Shown here one piece after another: positions 1-14,400 of a stretch of DNA of 64,000 bases. Both the position numbers and the translations under genes were made by a program. The first letter of the stretch is position 1, and every line of letters begins with the position of its first letter. The stretch is from Wyeomyia smithii (lineage: Eukaryota > Arthropoda > Insecta > Diptera > Culicidae): assembly GCF_029784165.1 (NCBI RefSeq), contig NC_073695.1:55315467-55379466 (forward strand), written 5' to 3'. The notes under the pieces were generated by a model that saw only the letters and a program-made list of their open reading frames with translations, had not been told where the DNA came from and did no database searches.

Positions 1-1300
1 TGCCATATCGGCACGGCACAGGAGAAATAGAGCGGCTTATAATAAAGCCATATTCAGGGGCCTAAATGAGAGTGGTTTAAATAGAAACTGTCCCATAGCT
101 GGGTATGATTAAGCCCAAATCCGAAAGTCATAGATTTGGAGGTACCAGTGAGTAATTAATTGGTCGAGAAGGAATTACTTTACTCCGTTCCTACCTAGCT
201 GGTCAAGGTGAGTGCGGCCACGGTTCAAAGCAAATGAGTTGGCTTTTATTTACCGAAACGGATCGCTAGTTTCTGGTTTCCACCGCGCCCTCATTACCTA
301 CGCTGCAGCCTTCTTCCGTCACGAGCTGATATCTTCTGGAGAAGCCCGCCCAGCCCGCATTAAATCGCTTCTTCTGGCTTCTAATGGCCCGAGAAATTAT
401 TATTGATTAGCATCGAGCCGCAGTCATCCGGTCCGGTGAAAAATGAATCGCGTGTGGTCCCACTTTCACATCGTACACCCGCTATCTCCCTATAAGTTCT
501 ATTGCGGATATGACTGCAAAGTAGAAAACCAGAAAATATAGATCACATTTGCTGATCTAGGCTGTGAGCGAAATGTAACTTTAACAACAAACGGGATATG
601 TTCAATAAACCGTGATGCATGTAGCATTAGCATCGAATTCTTGTTGATTTTCGCTATGGTTTTAGATTTTGTTTCATTTCTGCTTTCGAACCCATGCAAG
701 CAACAGCAGCGGGTCCCACGCAAAATTGCGACTCGGATGCCCAGACCGGATGGAAGTAATAAAATATTCTTCTGCTCGATTGACCATGTCACCGTGAGGC
801 TTTCTGGTCGTTCGTCGTTTGCTGGTTCGCTGGTGAAACATATTACCATATTGCACTTTATAGGCCCATGCAATGGTTCAACGCTTCGCGGGGGAGGAGT
901 TGGCCTACACCGAGCCGAACAGGACCGAAAAACGAAATGATCGGCGATGGGTAAATGCGCTAACCGTTTCTGCAGATGGGATTCAGCAGAAGGCAACCCG
1001 CCGCCGTTTGTTGATAAATTTAGATCCATGCCGTGGACATAATTTGTTTTCAGCCTTCGAATCGTGTGCTTAAAGAAGATCAATAAAACAGGATTTTTGC
1101 TTGTTGTTTTCTTTGGAATATAACATCGCGCGATTCTGACCTTTTCTGATGCGAATAAAATTAGAACATATAGAAGCTTCTTTGTCGGAAGTCTTTTCCG
1201 GTGACAGAGTTTCGTTAAAAATTATTGTTGTGAATACCTAAATTAGGATAAATGAAAGGCGGTATGTATTGAAGACATATCCGTTATACCTGGGAAGATA
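1..1300. other. unassigned single-copy-looking region
   Basis: No convincing gene or transposon is visible. Base composition is more balanced than in most of the window. A consensus-like splice donor (CAAG followed by GTGAGT, at 208-213, plus strand) is present, but no coding frame leading into it could be supported. An AATAAA lies near 1081. The reading frames here are short and show no family resemblance. Confidence 0.3.
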
Positions 1301-2489
1301 ATACCTCGGGGTGATAAGTGTTTTTTATGTAAAATTTTCTCAGGAACACAATGGAATTGTTTTATTTGAAATCAAAATATACGCATTTGCCGAAAATTGC
1401 AATTTCATTTTCAAATGTATAAACAACATATCTGGCAACACTATCGCTCAAAATTGATTTTTTTTTGTAATCCTCAACTAATTTTTCTTCAAAATTCATG
1501 TATCAATTTTCTTTTAGACATCATGCTTTTGTAGCTATAATTAAAAGAAAACATGACTTTTTGACGAAAAATTGTACTTTTTTCAAAAAAGGGGAGGGCT
1601 CACGGAGCGGGGGGTGAACCGATCGGCACCAAAATTGGGAATTTTGCATAATGACCTTAAATCAACCATTCCACAAAATTTGAGCCAAATCTGAGAAGGT
1701 CGCATGAGGTGTGCACACTTGAGATGGAATGACCCATATTAATGCGATTAATAAAAGCACCTATTTACAGTTTTTTAAAGCGAATATTTGTGCTGTAAGT
1801 ACGATTTTTTGATTCAGTATAGGTGTACCTATATTTTTTTAAATTCTCAAGGTTTTGGTTAAATGCGACCATACCAATTTTCACATTTATTGGACCTGTA
1901 ATTCTTTGTACTAAGGAAAAAACTGTTAATATTTAAATAGATTAACGATGCGGTAATTTTTAACAATCCGCGTTCGAAAGCAATTTGTATGCAATCAAAA
2001 CAAAACAACACTAAAAGTGTTTTCGATCTAGTTCTAGTAAGATTCAAACCTATCATCATCTGCTTTTCAAAGTGGACTCTATAATCTTGCGGCTACAAAG
2101 CTCTTCATAAACCTATAATTTACAATATTTATTGTTGCACTTGGTTCTAAACTTTCGTATACTGAACTTTGAGTTCCAAGCACAAAATAAACTAAGGGCC
2201 TTAGAGCTTAGTATTTACATTCCCAGTTATTGGTTTAACATACTCATCTCTCATCTCTTGAATTTAGATTTGGTTTGGCAATCTGATATTACTAACCTAG
2301 GCTATGAATTTTTGATTGTACAACGATATATATTTTTTTATACACGGCAACATCGGAAGCATCACGAAAATAATCCACTTTTACTTTCAGAGCTGAAATA
2401 AGGCCTTCTTCTCAGCATAGTTGACGCCAGAGTATACAAACGATTTGACTTTATAGCCGATTTATTGCTGTTGTTGTTGTTGTTTCACT
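1301..2489. other. AT-rich region with decayed repeat-like text
   Basis: No gene seen. The stretch at about 1570-1740 (a G-rich patch followed by a segment ending near GAGATGGAATGACCCA) reads like the end of a dispersed mosquito repeat, from memory only. No terminal repeats or target duplications were found. Confidence 0.25.
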
Positions 2490-2910
2490 CGTTCTAGTCC
2501 ACAGAGGCACGCCCATATAAAAGCTAGCATTCAGAAATTTAGTCTTCACTGTATAATAGAATACTGCAGTAGGAAAACGGTTGTCTCCGCCCGGCAGAGC
2601 AGTAGCTGGTTTTAGCGCTGCAAGGCGAAGCAGGCGACTCATTCGGTCGCAGCGTTCCACAGCAGACAAACCAACCGGCGAACCGTAGCACTGCATAAAA
2701 TTGCTGAACATGTCCGGACATGTTAGTAATGTTGTCCGGGTCTGTCGCGTCGCGTTTGGTTTCAGCCATTTGGCTGCGGTAGTAGCACCAGCGAGTTGCG
2801 CCAGTGTCAGCTGGCTTTCAGAATTTGTTTTCCGCTTAAACAAATCTCTTGCCCGGTCGGTCACATCTATTGGCAGCAGCGCGGTATTTTTCCGTGTGTG
2901 TTGTTAGAGT
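2490..2910. repeat. dispersed repeat, copy A, with p53-site-like palindrome
   Basis: Two parts of this segment recur in the window: 2803-2884 matches 3343-3440 in the same orientation, and about 2580-2725 matches 30550-30690 in reverse orientation. It contains a perfect 18-bp palindrome, AACATGTCCGGACATGTT, at 2707-2724. A 137-codon open frame lies on the minus strand (2451-2864), but it ends in a CAA run and has no recognisable domain, so it is not called a gene. The element class is unknown. Confidence 0.6.
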
Positions 2911-3342
2911 GCCTTTATTCCCCCACTGTTGAGGCAGTACAAAGGTTTCGATCAACATATCAAACATTGAACAGCAAACTGGCTTTCTCAAGGCAAATAA
3001 ACAAGTAATTAAAGATAATTCATTTATTCGAAGAGGTCTCCAGCGCTAGACTTTGAAAGTAAACGCTTTTTTTGTTCAGTCAGTGTCATTATTTTTATGT
3101 GAAAATCAAAAGCCGATGGCCTTGCAACAGCTGCTCGTTTGCACAGAAATTCGCATATATTTCACTTAATTCTAAATGTGGGACGCCTTAACAAAGGCGG
3201 TCAATTCGACTTTACAGCAATAATTTAAACTCGATCCATCAATCAACATGAACAGAATTTTGTCCTCTCCCAGTCATTAGCTATATTCTTTAGGCGGAAG
3301 GTGAGACGGACGGACGGTCCAATATTAATAGTATTGTAGCGG

Positions 3343-3440
3343 GTTATGGCGGTATCAGCTGGCTTTTCAGATTTGCTTACGGCTTAAACAAGTCACTTGC
3401 CCGCTTGGTCGCATGTCTCAGCAGCAGCGCGGTTCTTTGC
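3343..3440. repeat. dispersed repeat, copy B (partial)
   Basis: This is a direct-orientation diverged copy of 2803-2884. It shares TCAGCTGGCTTT, then GCTTAAACAA and CTTGCCCG in the same order, and ends with GCAGCAGCGCGG. Only this short block aligns. Confidence 0.55.
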
Positions 3441-4367
3441 AGTGATGATTTGGAATATTGCATACTTAGAATAGGTAGATAGATTTGGAATTTTTACGAC
3501 ATGTGAAGGTTCCCGATCACAGCCATATACACATTCACGGCTTTGAAATGTGCGCAAAACCGAAGCAAAAATTTAAGTTTGTTTTATAAATCAAAACTAT
3601 TTTCCGTAATCGTAAATTTGCAAAAAACATCCAAGGATACGTTTGATTATTACGTAACGCTCGAAAAAGAGGTTGGAAAGTTTGACAACATATACAAAAA
3701 TTTCCAAGGAGAGTGACATAATAAAGAAAGGGTTCGAAGAGTAAGTAATTACTTTCAGGCTTTGTTTTGCTCATCTTCATCTTAAAGAGAAAGAGTTTTC
3801 TTCCCTCTTAACAACTGCGAGCTTACATTCAATGTGCATCACACCATCTGCTGTAGAGAGAGCGCAGAGTAATAGTTTCTCTGACGAAAAAACGCTCCTA
3901 ATTTGACAGAGCATCCGCGCACGCAAGAAAAATGAAATAAATTACTCGGCGACCAACTGAGCATTGCGTTACCGTTCTCATCGCTCTGGGGTGCGGCAAA
4001 AACAGTATAAAATCGAACTTTCTGCAGAATACGCACCCATGGTGAGTTGTTAATCTTCCTATAATATTAAATTCGAAAACGGTGAGGATGTGGCTTCAAT
4101 GTGAACCTAAATGTTTTGATATTTGGCCAACTTCTCTTTTAGTAAAGGAGAACGAAAACTACTCCCTGTTAAACTGAGAGAGCAAATGTTTATCCCTAAC
4201 ACGTGATGATAAAGAGTGAAAAGGAACTCTGCGACTGAAATACTCTACGCCTTAATGTGGATAATTACTCACTCTGTGTGAGAGAAAGTCTAGTTCTCCA
4301 AGGGGTTTGGCAGGTAGAAAAGGAAATTTGGGCAAAAATCAAGAGAACGGAAGAAGCCTGATTACTT
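3441..4367. other. unassigned region with a TATA box upstream of ATG-GTGAGT
   Basis: No gene can be supported. A good TATA box (TATAAAA, 4006-4012) is followed by ATG at 4039-4041, and a consensus splice donor GTGAGT begins directly after it (4042-4047). A TATA-set start about 30 bases downstream would fall almost on this ATG, leaving no leader, so a real first exon is doubtful. The rest is AT-rich with scattered GAGA/CTCT words. Confidence 0.25.
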
Positions 4368-4419
4368 TACCACAAAAGATCAAAATAATGGTCGCAGTGG
4401 TCCAAATCTTACAAAAAAA
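4368..4419 (+). mobile_element. 52-bp micro-retroposon, copy 1
   Basis: This unit begins TACCACA, has the core GGTCGCAGTGGTCC, and ends CTTAC plus seven A. It has the same length, start and A-tail as the insert at 35137-35188, with three mismatches in 52 bases. The flanks show an imperfect 9-bp duplication (TGATTACTT on the left, TAATTACTT on the right, with one extra G after the tail). The source RNA is unknown. Confidence 0.6.
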
Positions 4420-4534
4420 GTAATTACTTGCGTTACGTAACTAATAGACATTCTCTAATGGACCATGTGAGGCAGAGCATTTACCCAGAACACCCAGAAA
4501 ATACTTGAAAGGAATCACTCAACACAATGAGTAT

Positions 4535-4659
4535 GGGCGTATGTGTGTATATGTAAGTGTATTGTGTGTATGTATATGTGTATGTATGTGTGCATGTATG
4601 TGTGCATGTATGTGTGTGAATGTGTACATGTACGTGTATGTGGATGTATATGTGTGTAT
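4535..4659. repeat. TG/TATG microsatellite (left half)
   Basis: An imperfect TG, TATG and TGTGCATG run. It is continuous in type with 5547-5602, and the foldback element 4660-5546 sits between the two halves. The last eight bases (4652-4659) are the left target duplication. Confidence 0.85.
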
Positions 4660-5546
4660 TAGAGTGGGGAAAAGTGATCGATTTTCCAGAGCCAAGTTTT
4701 TTTGGTTCCTTTTGGGGCTTCAAACAACCCTAAACTTACCGGAAGTCGATTGGTTTTGTCTCCGCTTGGCGCATTGCATTTCAAATTTGTATGAAAATTT
4801 ATATGGGAAAACCTACGCTTTTGCATTTACCTTTCTAGAGAGCTCAATAATGATCTAATGAGGCACTACATTATGTTAAAGTATAGTATTTTAGATGCCT
4901 AACAACTTTGCAAAAGACACTGAAGAGCTAGGATGTCTCTAAGAAGAGCTAGAGTTGTTCGAAGTTGAGTATGTCGATTCAAATGCAGAAAATCATGTTT
5001 TCTGCCAACATTACCAATGTACCGGCGTCAGTAGGATTCCCATCAGAAGTAACCTGTCGTAACGAGTTTATACACTCAGCTGGATCAAGCAAACAAATTT
5101 AGGTCAATATTCTAGACGATGGTAAAATGTACAACGTGTTCCAGAGGTTACTTCTGATGGAAATCTGACTGACGCCGGTACACTGGCAGTGTTGGCAGAA
5201 AAAATGATTTGCAACATAAATTTCGACATACTCAACTTTGAACAACTCTAGTATTTTTTTGGGAGCTCTTTAGTGTCTTCGGCCAAGTTGTTAGGCATCA
5301 AAAATCCTTCCATTTGAAGTCATGAAACCTATGGTTTGAGCCATTTTGAGCTCTTTAGAATGGAGAATGCAAAAAAGTTGGTTTTTCCATACAAATCTCC
5401 ATATAAATTTGAAATGCAATGCGCCAAGCGAAGACAAAACCAATCGACTCCCGATAAATTTAGGATTGTTTGGGGCCCCAAATAGAACAAAAAGAACTTT
5501 TCTACTATCAAATTTAATTTTTTCCATACAACGATTCCCCACCCTA
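4660..5546. mobile_element. hAT-like foldback MITE
   Basis: This 887-bp element starts TAGAGTGGGG and ends CCCCACCCTA, so its ends are inverted repeats. It is flanked by identical 8-bp GTGTGTAT on both sides (4652-4659 and 5547-5554), the duplication size of hAT elements, although the microsatellite target weakens this point. The two halves are inverted copies along nearly their whole length: 4660-5052 pairs with about 5140-5546, leaving a loop of roughly 90 bp. Each half has the block GACGCCGGTACA or its complement, and the word CTTCTGATGG. No transposase is encoded. The TAGGGTGG start resembles the ends of the hAT element at 34256. Confidence 0.8.
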
Positions 5547-5602
5547 GTGTGTATGTGTGTGTATGTGCGTGTATGTACGTGTGTGTTTGAGTATGTGTGT
5601 GA
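5547..5602. repeat. TG/TATG microsatellite (right half)
   Basis: Continuation of the microsatellite split by the foldback element. Its first eight bases repeat 4652-4659. Confidence 0.8.
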
Positions 5603-6810
5603 CCCACACATTCTGTTTACCCACAAACTAACGCCGACCTCCACTGGAAATAGCCGGAGGTTTCTGGCAGATTCGCAAATCTATTTGGACAGCTCTTTTT
5701 TTGTGAACAATGTCTAATGTGTGTAATCCTGCATTATGCACAATTTAATCAAAAACATTAGAATTAAAAATGTCGAGGGTACGTATAATCGAGGTTCCTG
5801 ATTCAAAATTCTTAACTTTATATTCAAGACGTGGGTTTCTGAACTTCTAAATCTAAGTTCTGAATTTGGTTTCTGGCTTTCAGATTCTAAGATTTGTATT
5901 CTAAAATCCAATTTGCTACTTTGAAGACTGATCTGTGAACTTTGCGCGCTTTCATTATCAGCAATATCAATATTGAGTGTAAATTACGTGTTTGGAATCT
6001 AGATCTTGTACTTAATGTTTTTAATTTTAAAACATGGATTCCTACCCTGATCTTTGGCCTCGAGACTGTCAGCGCTTTAAAATTTCGACCTTGGCTTTTG
6101 AGTAAGGGCCTCTGAGGTTTGGATGCTTAAATTTTGTCATATGGTGAGGTTTTGACTCCGATCTTCAAATCATTGATTCTGGGCTATTTTTTTCTTATGA
6201 CCTTTTTCACTGCGACCAGAATCGATCTATTGTAAAACATTCTGCTGCATTCCGCACTTCTGTTATTATCAATACTGCTAGAAGTGGTATGCTTATTATT
6301 TATACGTGTTTATGTGTACTAGGTTTTTACTCTTTCTTTCACGCTTACTGCTCTACTATACACGGTTTCGTTCCTCCTGCCAAATATCGCTAGCATAGCT
6401 GATAAAAGTCATTTTCCCCAGCAAAATTCTTCGAAAATTACAGCCAATCATTCTCAATATTCACTTCCAATGATCGCAGCACTCTTTCAGATACACTAGA
6501 TTTTCGTCCTAGTAACATGCTGTTATAATCAGATGAAGTAGATCGCGCGCATCGTTCACGGTTACGGAATAAAATTTGACGACAAATCCAACCAAATAAT
6601 CTTCACTTCAAAGCGAGAAAGAAAAACAAACAGTCCACTCAACCAAAATGAACCTCACCGAAACACTTTTTCACTGACACTAACCGATGCCTTGACAATC
6701 TTCGTTAACTGATAAACTGATTTTGTTGTCTTGCTTTCATCGCATGAAATATAATGAGGTGTTTTGACAGTTCACTTCCATGCAAAAAGCGGTAAGGGAG
6801 AAAGGATTGT
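5603..6810. other. AT-rich region, no gene
   Basis: Diverged, simple TTCTGAATTT-like wording occurs between about 5770 and 6180, and similar wording lies on the other side of the giant inverted repeat (14730-15170). The segment 6424-6475 is similar to 57990-58037 (shared CAATTCTTCGAAAATTACA-like text, then TTCACTTCCAAT). No coding evidence was found. Confidence 0.3.
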
Positions 6811-6974
6811 AAAAACCTAAATTAATCCACCTAGCGGTCAGACCCAGCCTTTCTCATTCAATTTTTTATTTGTAAAAATAGATTTACATGAACGCTTCAA
6901 TCCAATAAATGAATATTCACTCTTTAGGTTCTAAAATATTGATGTTGTAAACTATATCTATAAAAATGCAGTCC

Positions 6975-8432
<1,458 letters not shown>

Positions 8433-8459
8433 ATCCATATAGGCTCGGAAACTACCTAA

Positions 8460-9055
8460 CCGATCGACGTGAAAATTTGTATGTAGGGGTTTTAGGATCC
8501 GAGAGAGATTCCTATGATGGTTTGAGACCCCTCCCTCTTCCGGAAGGGAGGGGTCCCATACAAACGAAATACAAATTTCTGCACATCTCAAAAACTAACC
8601 AAGCAAATGGAACCAAATTTGGCAGGTGGATTCTTTTAGGAGTAACAAATATGTCCAATGAAACAGAATTTCCTCCACATCTCGAGAACTAACCAAGCAC
8701 ATAGAACCAAATTTGGTAGGTGGATGTTTTTTGGGGTAACAAATATATCCATAATGATTTGACACCCCTCCCTCTTCTACAAGGGAGGGGTCCCATACAA
8801 ATGAAACACGAATTTCGCACAGCTCGAGAACCAATCAACCAAATATAACCAAATTTGGTATGTGGATGTTTTTGGAGGTAACAAATATGTCCATAATGGT
8901 TTGACTCCCCTCCCTCTTCTGTGAGGGAGGGGTCCCATACAAATGAAACTCAAATTTTGCACAGCTCGAGAACCAATCAAGCAAATATAACCAAATTTGG
9001 CAAGTGAATGTGAAACATGTCCATAATGTTTCGACACCCTTCCTTCTTCTAGCAT
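8460..9055. repeat. 142-bp tandem units, left arm
   Basis: The core AACCAAATTTGG recurs near 8612, 8705, 8849 and 8990. Between cores lie GGGAGGGGTCCCATACAAA and a CTCGAGAACCAA-like block. The first spacing is shorter, which suggests a deleted unit. Mirror copies lie at about 13780-14345. Confidence 0.75.
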
Positions 9056-9074
9056 ATCTCAAAATACCATCTCG

Positions 9075-9960
9075 AGATCTAAAATAGCGACTTCCGGTGT
9101 CTGAAAAACAGCGGCCAATGACCAAATACCACCCAATATGGGTATTTCCGGAACCGTAATGATGCACTGGAGCCACAAATCGACTTCAGACAACATTTTG
9201 AATTGTAAGATGGCCACTTCCGGTTTCTGGAAAACAGCCTGAAATGGACGATTCCCATTAAATATTAGTATTTATGGAACCAGAAAGATGCACAGAAGCT
9301 AAAAATTGATCACATACACAATCTTGAATTCCAAGATGGTGACTTCCGGTGTCTGGCAAACAGCCGGAAATGACCAAACACTATTCAATATGAATGTTTT
9401 CGGAACCAGAATTACGCCCAGATGACAGAAATTGATTTCACAGGCAATTTTAAAGTCCAAAATGACGACTTTCGGCTCCTGAAAAACAGTCCAAAGTGAC
9501 CAAATATCACCCAATATGAGTTTTTCTTTAACCAGTATCCTAAATACCATTTTGAAATCCAAGATGGCGACTACCGGTTTGTGAAAAACAGCCTAAAATG
9601 AACAAATACTATCCAATATGAGTATCTCTGGAACCAGAATGATGCAAGGAGCTAACAATTGACCTCAGGCACCATTTTGAATTGCTAAATGGCAACTTAT
9701 AGGCAACAGCCGGAAATGACCGAATAATACTCAATATGGATATTTCCGTAAACGTGATGATGCATAGAAACCAAACATTGACCCTGGACACTATTTTGAA
9801 TTTGAAGACGACCACTTTTAGTTTCTGGAAAACAACCAAAAATACCTCCCAATATGGGTATTTCCGGTGTCAGATTGATGCCAGAAAGTCTGCTGATAAT
9901 GACAGAATACCACCCAATATGAATATATTCAGAATTAAGGCGATGTACAGAAGCCAAAAG
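9075..9960. repeat. 126-bp tandem units, left arm
   Basis: Each unit has GACTTCCGGTGTCTG-like text, then AAACAGCC, CAATATGGGTAT, TCCGGAACC and ATGATGCA. Cores lie near 9090, 9219, 9345, 9472 and 9572, about 126 bp apart, with decayed units after that. The units are diverged from one another, so the array is old. Mirror copies lie at about 12660-13770. Confidence 0.75.
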
Positions 9961-10852
9961 ACGAGGATGTCGTCATTTCGATAAAACCAATCATTTCAAA
10001 CGATTTGTTGTTTGACTTCGATCATATCCTATGGCCGATTCGTCGTGCATTTGCAGACTTCAAACAACCCGCAAGGAATGAATGAACTTGGAACGTTCAA
10101 ATAGTACGACACCACATTTAAATTATGTTGAGGCCACATATATCGATCAAAGCAGGTATAGTTTTGAATAGTCTTTGAATTTCTCTTCTTTCCATAACTT
10201 TTGAGACACATATCAAATTGTTATGAAGTTTGTTATTTGTCAGTTTGAGAGATGACTCGTTCGTATGACACTAGTTATGTTCAAATAAGTCATGTAATCT
10301 TTGAGATAATAGACTTTCGTTGTTTTATTAACAATTTAATACATAACAGTTGCTTAAGTTCGATTATAATCAAATGAAATGGGAACGTATAGGGCAGCCA
10401 AACTTTGAAACCACGTGTTCAATCATAATTTATCAGTTAACCCTTAACTAGCCCACTCATCTGATAATAATAATCAAATCGGTAGTGTAGTTTCTGAGAT
10501 AATGAAGTTTCGTGATTTTCACAAGTCGGCACATTACAAACGAAGTTACAGTTCGATTACAGTTTCTTTTCATAACTTTTGAACCACAAGTTCAATCTTT
10601 ATGAAATTCAAAACTTAAGGGTTTTCTAGGTAGCTCGTTCTTTTGAGACCAATTTTGTGAAAATCGGTTGTGTAGTTTTTGAGATATTGATGTTTCATGA
10701 TTTTCACATTTTTAAACATAACCTCTAAACTAAAAATCCGATTACAATGAAATTCAATAGGGTCTTATGGGGCAACAAGACCTTTCATTTCAATTAATTT
10801 CATGAAAATCGGTCCAGCCATCTCTGAGAAAAGTGAGTGAGAATAAAAATCT

Positions 10853-10856
<4 letters not shown>

Positions 10857-10900
<44 letters not shown>

Positions 10901-10920
10901 ACACACACACACACACATAC
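10857..10920. repeat. (CA)n microsatellite, left arm
   Basis: A CA run of about 60 bases with one TACA interruption, followed by a perfect CTCAGCTCG-T-CGAGCTGAG hairpin at 10930-10948. Confidence 0.9.
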
Positions 10921-11037
10921 AAAAAATGCTCAGCTCGTCGAGCTGAGTCGAGTGATATATGCCATTCGGCCCTTCGGAGCACTTTTATACTTTCGGTTTT
11001 GCAAGTTATTGCTATACCTTTCTAGGAGAAAGGCAAA

Positions 11038-11259
11038 ACCTTAACAGTGAGCATTTCCCGCTGAGACCGGCCCACCATTTACATGACGGTATTGAAAACG
11101 ATTCAAGTTAGGTTTTTTTGAAAGCCCATGTTGAATGAGTGAAGAAACTGCATTTGGTTGATAACGTTATAACGTGCTAGGTTTTCGGAAGTTTTTTATT
11201 TTCAAATCATTTATTCAGAGTGATAAATTCCCTGAATCCAATATCTGTTTATTCAATGT
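11038..11259. other. central spacer of giant inverted repeat
   Basis: About 222 bp lie between the two inner ends. No second copy of this sequence was seen in the window, so it may be the original target DNA between two independent insertions. Confidence 0.6.
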
Positions 11260-11376
11260 TTTTGCCTTTCTCCTAGAAAGGTATAACAATCACTTGCAAA
11301 ACCGAAAATATAAAAGTGATCCAAAGAGCCGAATGGCATATATCACTCGACTCAGCTCGACGAGCTGAGCATTTTC

Positions 11377-11417
<41 letters not shown>

Positions 11418-14400
11418 AGATTTTTTTTCTCACTCACTTTTCTCAGAGATGGCTGGACCGATTTTCATGAAATCAATTGCAAATGAAAGGTCTTGTTGTC
11501 CCATAAGACCCTATAAAATTTCATTGTAATCGGATTTTTAGTTTCGAGGTTATGTATCAAATAGTAAAAATCATAAAACATCATTATCTCAGAAGCTACA
11601 CAACCGATTTAAACAAAATTGGTTTTAAAAGAACGGGCTACCTAGAAAACCTTCAAGTTTTGAATTTTATACAGATTGAACATGTGGTTCAAAAGTTATG
11701 AAAAGAAACGTGTTCTGAAGACTGTTTAATCTCACTCATGTTTCTCAGAGATGGCAGAACCGATTTTCATAAAATTAGTGTCAAATGGAAGGTCTAGTTG
11801 CCTCATAAGACCCTATTGATTTGTTTTGCAATCGGACTATTAGTTTGCCTGTTATGTTTAAAAATGTGAAATCCAGCTATGCAAAGGAACATATTCCGAT
11901 GACTACTTGGACTCACTCACTTTTCACAGAGATGGCTAACTCGATTTCACAAAATTAGTGTCAAACGAATGGTCTAGCTGCCTCAGAAGACCCTATTGAA
12001 TTTTACTGTAATCGAACTGTAACTTCATCTGTAATGTACCGACTTGTGAAAATCACGAAACTTCATTATCTCAGAAACTACACAACCGATTTGATGAATA
12101 TTGATATCAGATGAGCGGGCTAGTTAAGGGTTAACTGATGAATTATGATTGAACACGTGGTTTCGAAGTTTGGCTGCCCTACTCGTTCCCATTTCATTTG
12201 ATTATAATCGAACTTAAGCAACTGTTATGTATTAAATTGTTACCAATACAACGAAAGTCTATTATCTCAAAGAGTACATGACTTATTTGAACATTACTAG
12301 TGTCATACGAACGAGTCATCTCTCGAACTCACAAATAACAAACTTTATAACAATTTGATATGTGGCTCAAAAGTTATGGAAAGAAAAGAAATTCAAAGAC
12401 TATTTAAAACTATACCTGACTATTTAAAACTATAACTGCTTTGTGGTATCGTACTATTTGAACGTTTCAAATTCATTGATTCCTTGCGATGTGTTTGAAG
12501 TCTGAAAATGCTTATCCAATCGGCCATAGGATATGATCAAAGCCAAATAACAACTCGTTTGAAATGATTGGTTTTAATCGAAATGACAACATCCTCGACT
12601 GTTGGCTTGTGTACATCGCTTCAACTCTAAATATATTTATATTGAGTGGTATTCGGTAATTTTCAGCAGATTTCAGATTTTCATCAATCTGACTCCGGAA
12701 ATACCCATATTGGGAGGCATTTAGTTATTTAGGTTGTTTTCCAAAAATTAAAGTGGTCGTCTTCAAATTCAAAATGGTGTCCAGGGTAAATGTTTGGTTT
12801 CTATGCATCATCACGTTTACGGAAATATCCATATTGAGTATTATTCGGTCATTTCCCACCGTTGCCTAGAAGTTGTCCATTTAGCAATTCAAAATGGTGC
12901 CTGAGGACAATTGTTAGCTCCTTGCATCATTCTGGTTCCAGAGATACTCATACTGGATAGTATTCTAGGCTGTTTTTCACAAACCGGTAGTCGCCATCTT
13001 GTATTTCAAAATGGTATTTAGGATACTGGTTAAAAAAAAACTCATATTGGGTGATATAGGGTCACTTTGGACTGTTTTTCTGAAGCCGAAAGTCGTCATT
13101 TTGGACTTTAAAATTGCCTGTGAAATCAATTTCTGTCATCTGGGCGTTATACTGGTTCCGAAAACATTCATATTGAATGGTATTTGGTCATTTCCGGCTG
13201 TTTGCCAGACACCGGAAGTCACCATCTTAAAATTCAAGATTGTGTCTGTGATCAATTTTTAGTTTATGTGCATCTTTCTGGTTCCAGAAATACTCATATT
13301 CAATGGGAATCGTCCATTTCAGGCTGATTTCCAGAAACCGGAAGTTGCCATCTTACAATTCAAAATGTTGTCTGAAGTCGATTTGTGGCTCCAATGCATC
13401 ATTACGGTTCCGGAAATACCCATATTGGGTGATATTTGGTCATTTGCCGCTGTTTTCCCGACACCGGAAGTCGCCATTTTGGATTTCATAATGGCATTTG
13501 GAGACAATTTCTGGATTTTGAACGGCACACTGGTTAAAGAAAAACTCATATTGGGTGGTATTTGGTCGTTTTCTGCTGTTTTCAGTAACCGGAAGTCGCC
13601 ATCTTAGAATTTAAAATGATATCTGTGGTCGATTTTAGCTCCTGTGTATTATTCTAGATCCGGATATTATTATATTGGGTGGAAAGCGGCCATTTTTGGC
13701 TGTTTTCCAGAAACCGGAAGTTGCCATCTTACAATCCAAAATGTTTTCTGAGGTCGATTATGGAACATTACCACTAAAAACATTCACCTGCCAATATGGT
13801 TCCATTTAGTTGATTAGTTCGCGAGATGTGCAGAAATTTGTGAAGAAACATGTACTTACAGAAGAGGGAGGGGCGTCGAACCATTATGGACAAATTTGTC
13901 ACCTCTAAAAACATTCACATACCAAATTTGGTTGTATTTTCTTGATTGGTTCTTGAACTGTGCGAAATATGTGTTTCATTTTTATGGGACCCCTCCCTTA
14001 TAGAAGAGGGATTCGGGTGTCAAACCATTATGTACATATTTGTTACAACTAAAAACATTTACCTGCCAAATTTTGTTCCATTTGATTGATTAGTTCTCGA
14101 GATGTGCACAAATTTGTGTTTCATCTAACTATTATGGACATATTAGTTACCCCTTAAAACATCCACATGCCAAATTCGGTTTCATTTGCTTGGTTTGTTC
14201 TTGAGTTGTGCAGAAATTTATGTTTCATTTGTATGGGACCCCTCCATTCCAGAAGAGGGAGGGGTCTCAAACTATCATAGGAACCTTTATCGGCACCAAA
14301 AACCCCTATATACAAATTTTCACGTCGATCGGTTCGGTAGTTTACGAGCCTATATGGATCAGACAGACAGACAGACCGGACTTCTTTTTTATATGTATAG

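Noticed and set aside
4006..4047. TATA box with ATG directly before a GTGAGT donor, as in some ribosomal protein genes
   Set aside because: The TATA-to-ATG distance leaves no leader and no second exon was found; a similar ATG-GTGAGT at 42036 has no TATA.
9297..9984. Frames of 76-87 codons in the 126-bp units, and their mirror frames at 12999-13607
   Set aside because: They follow the tandem repeat on whichever strand is stop-poor; the repeats are not coding and diverge without codon bias.
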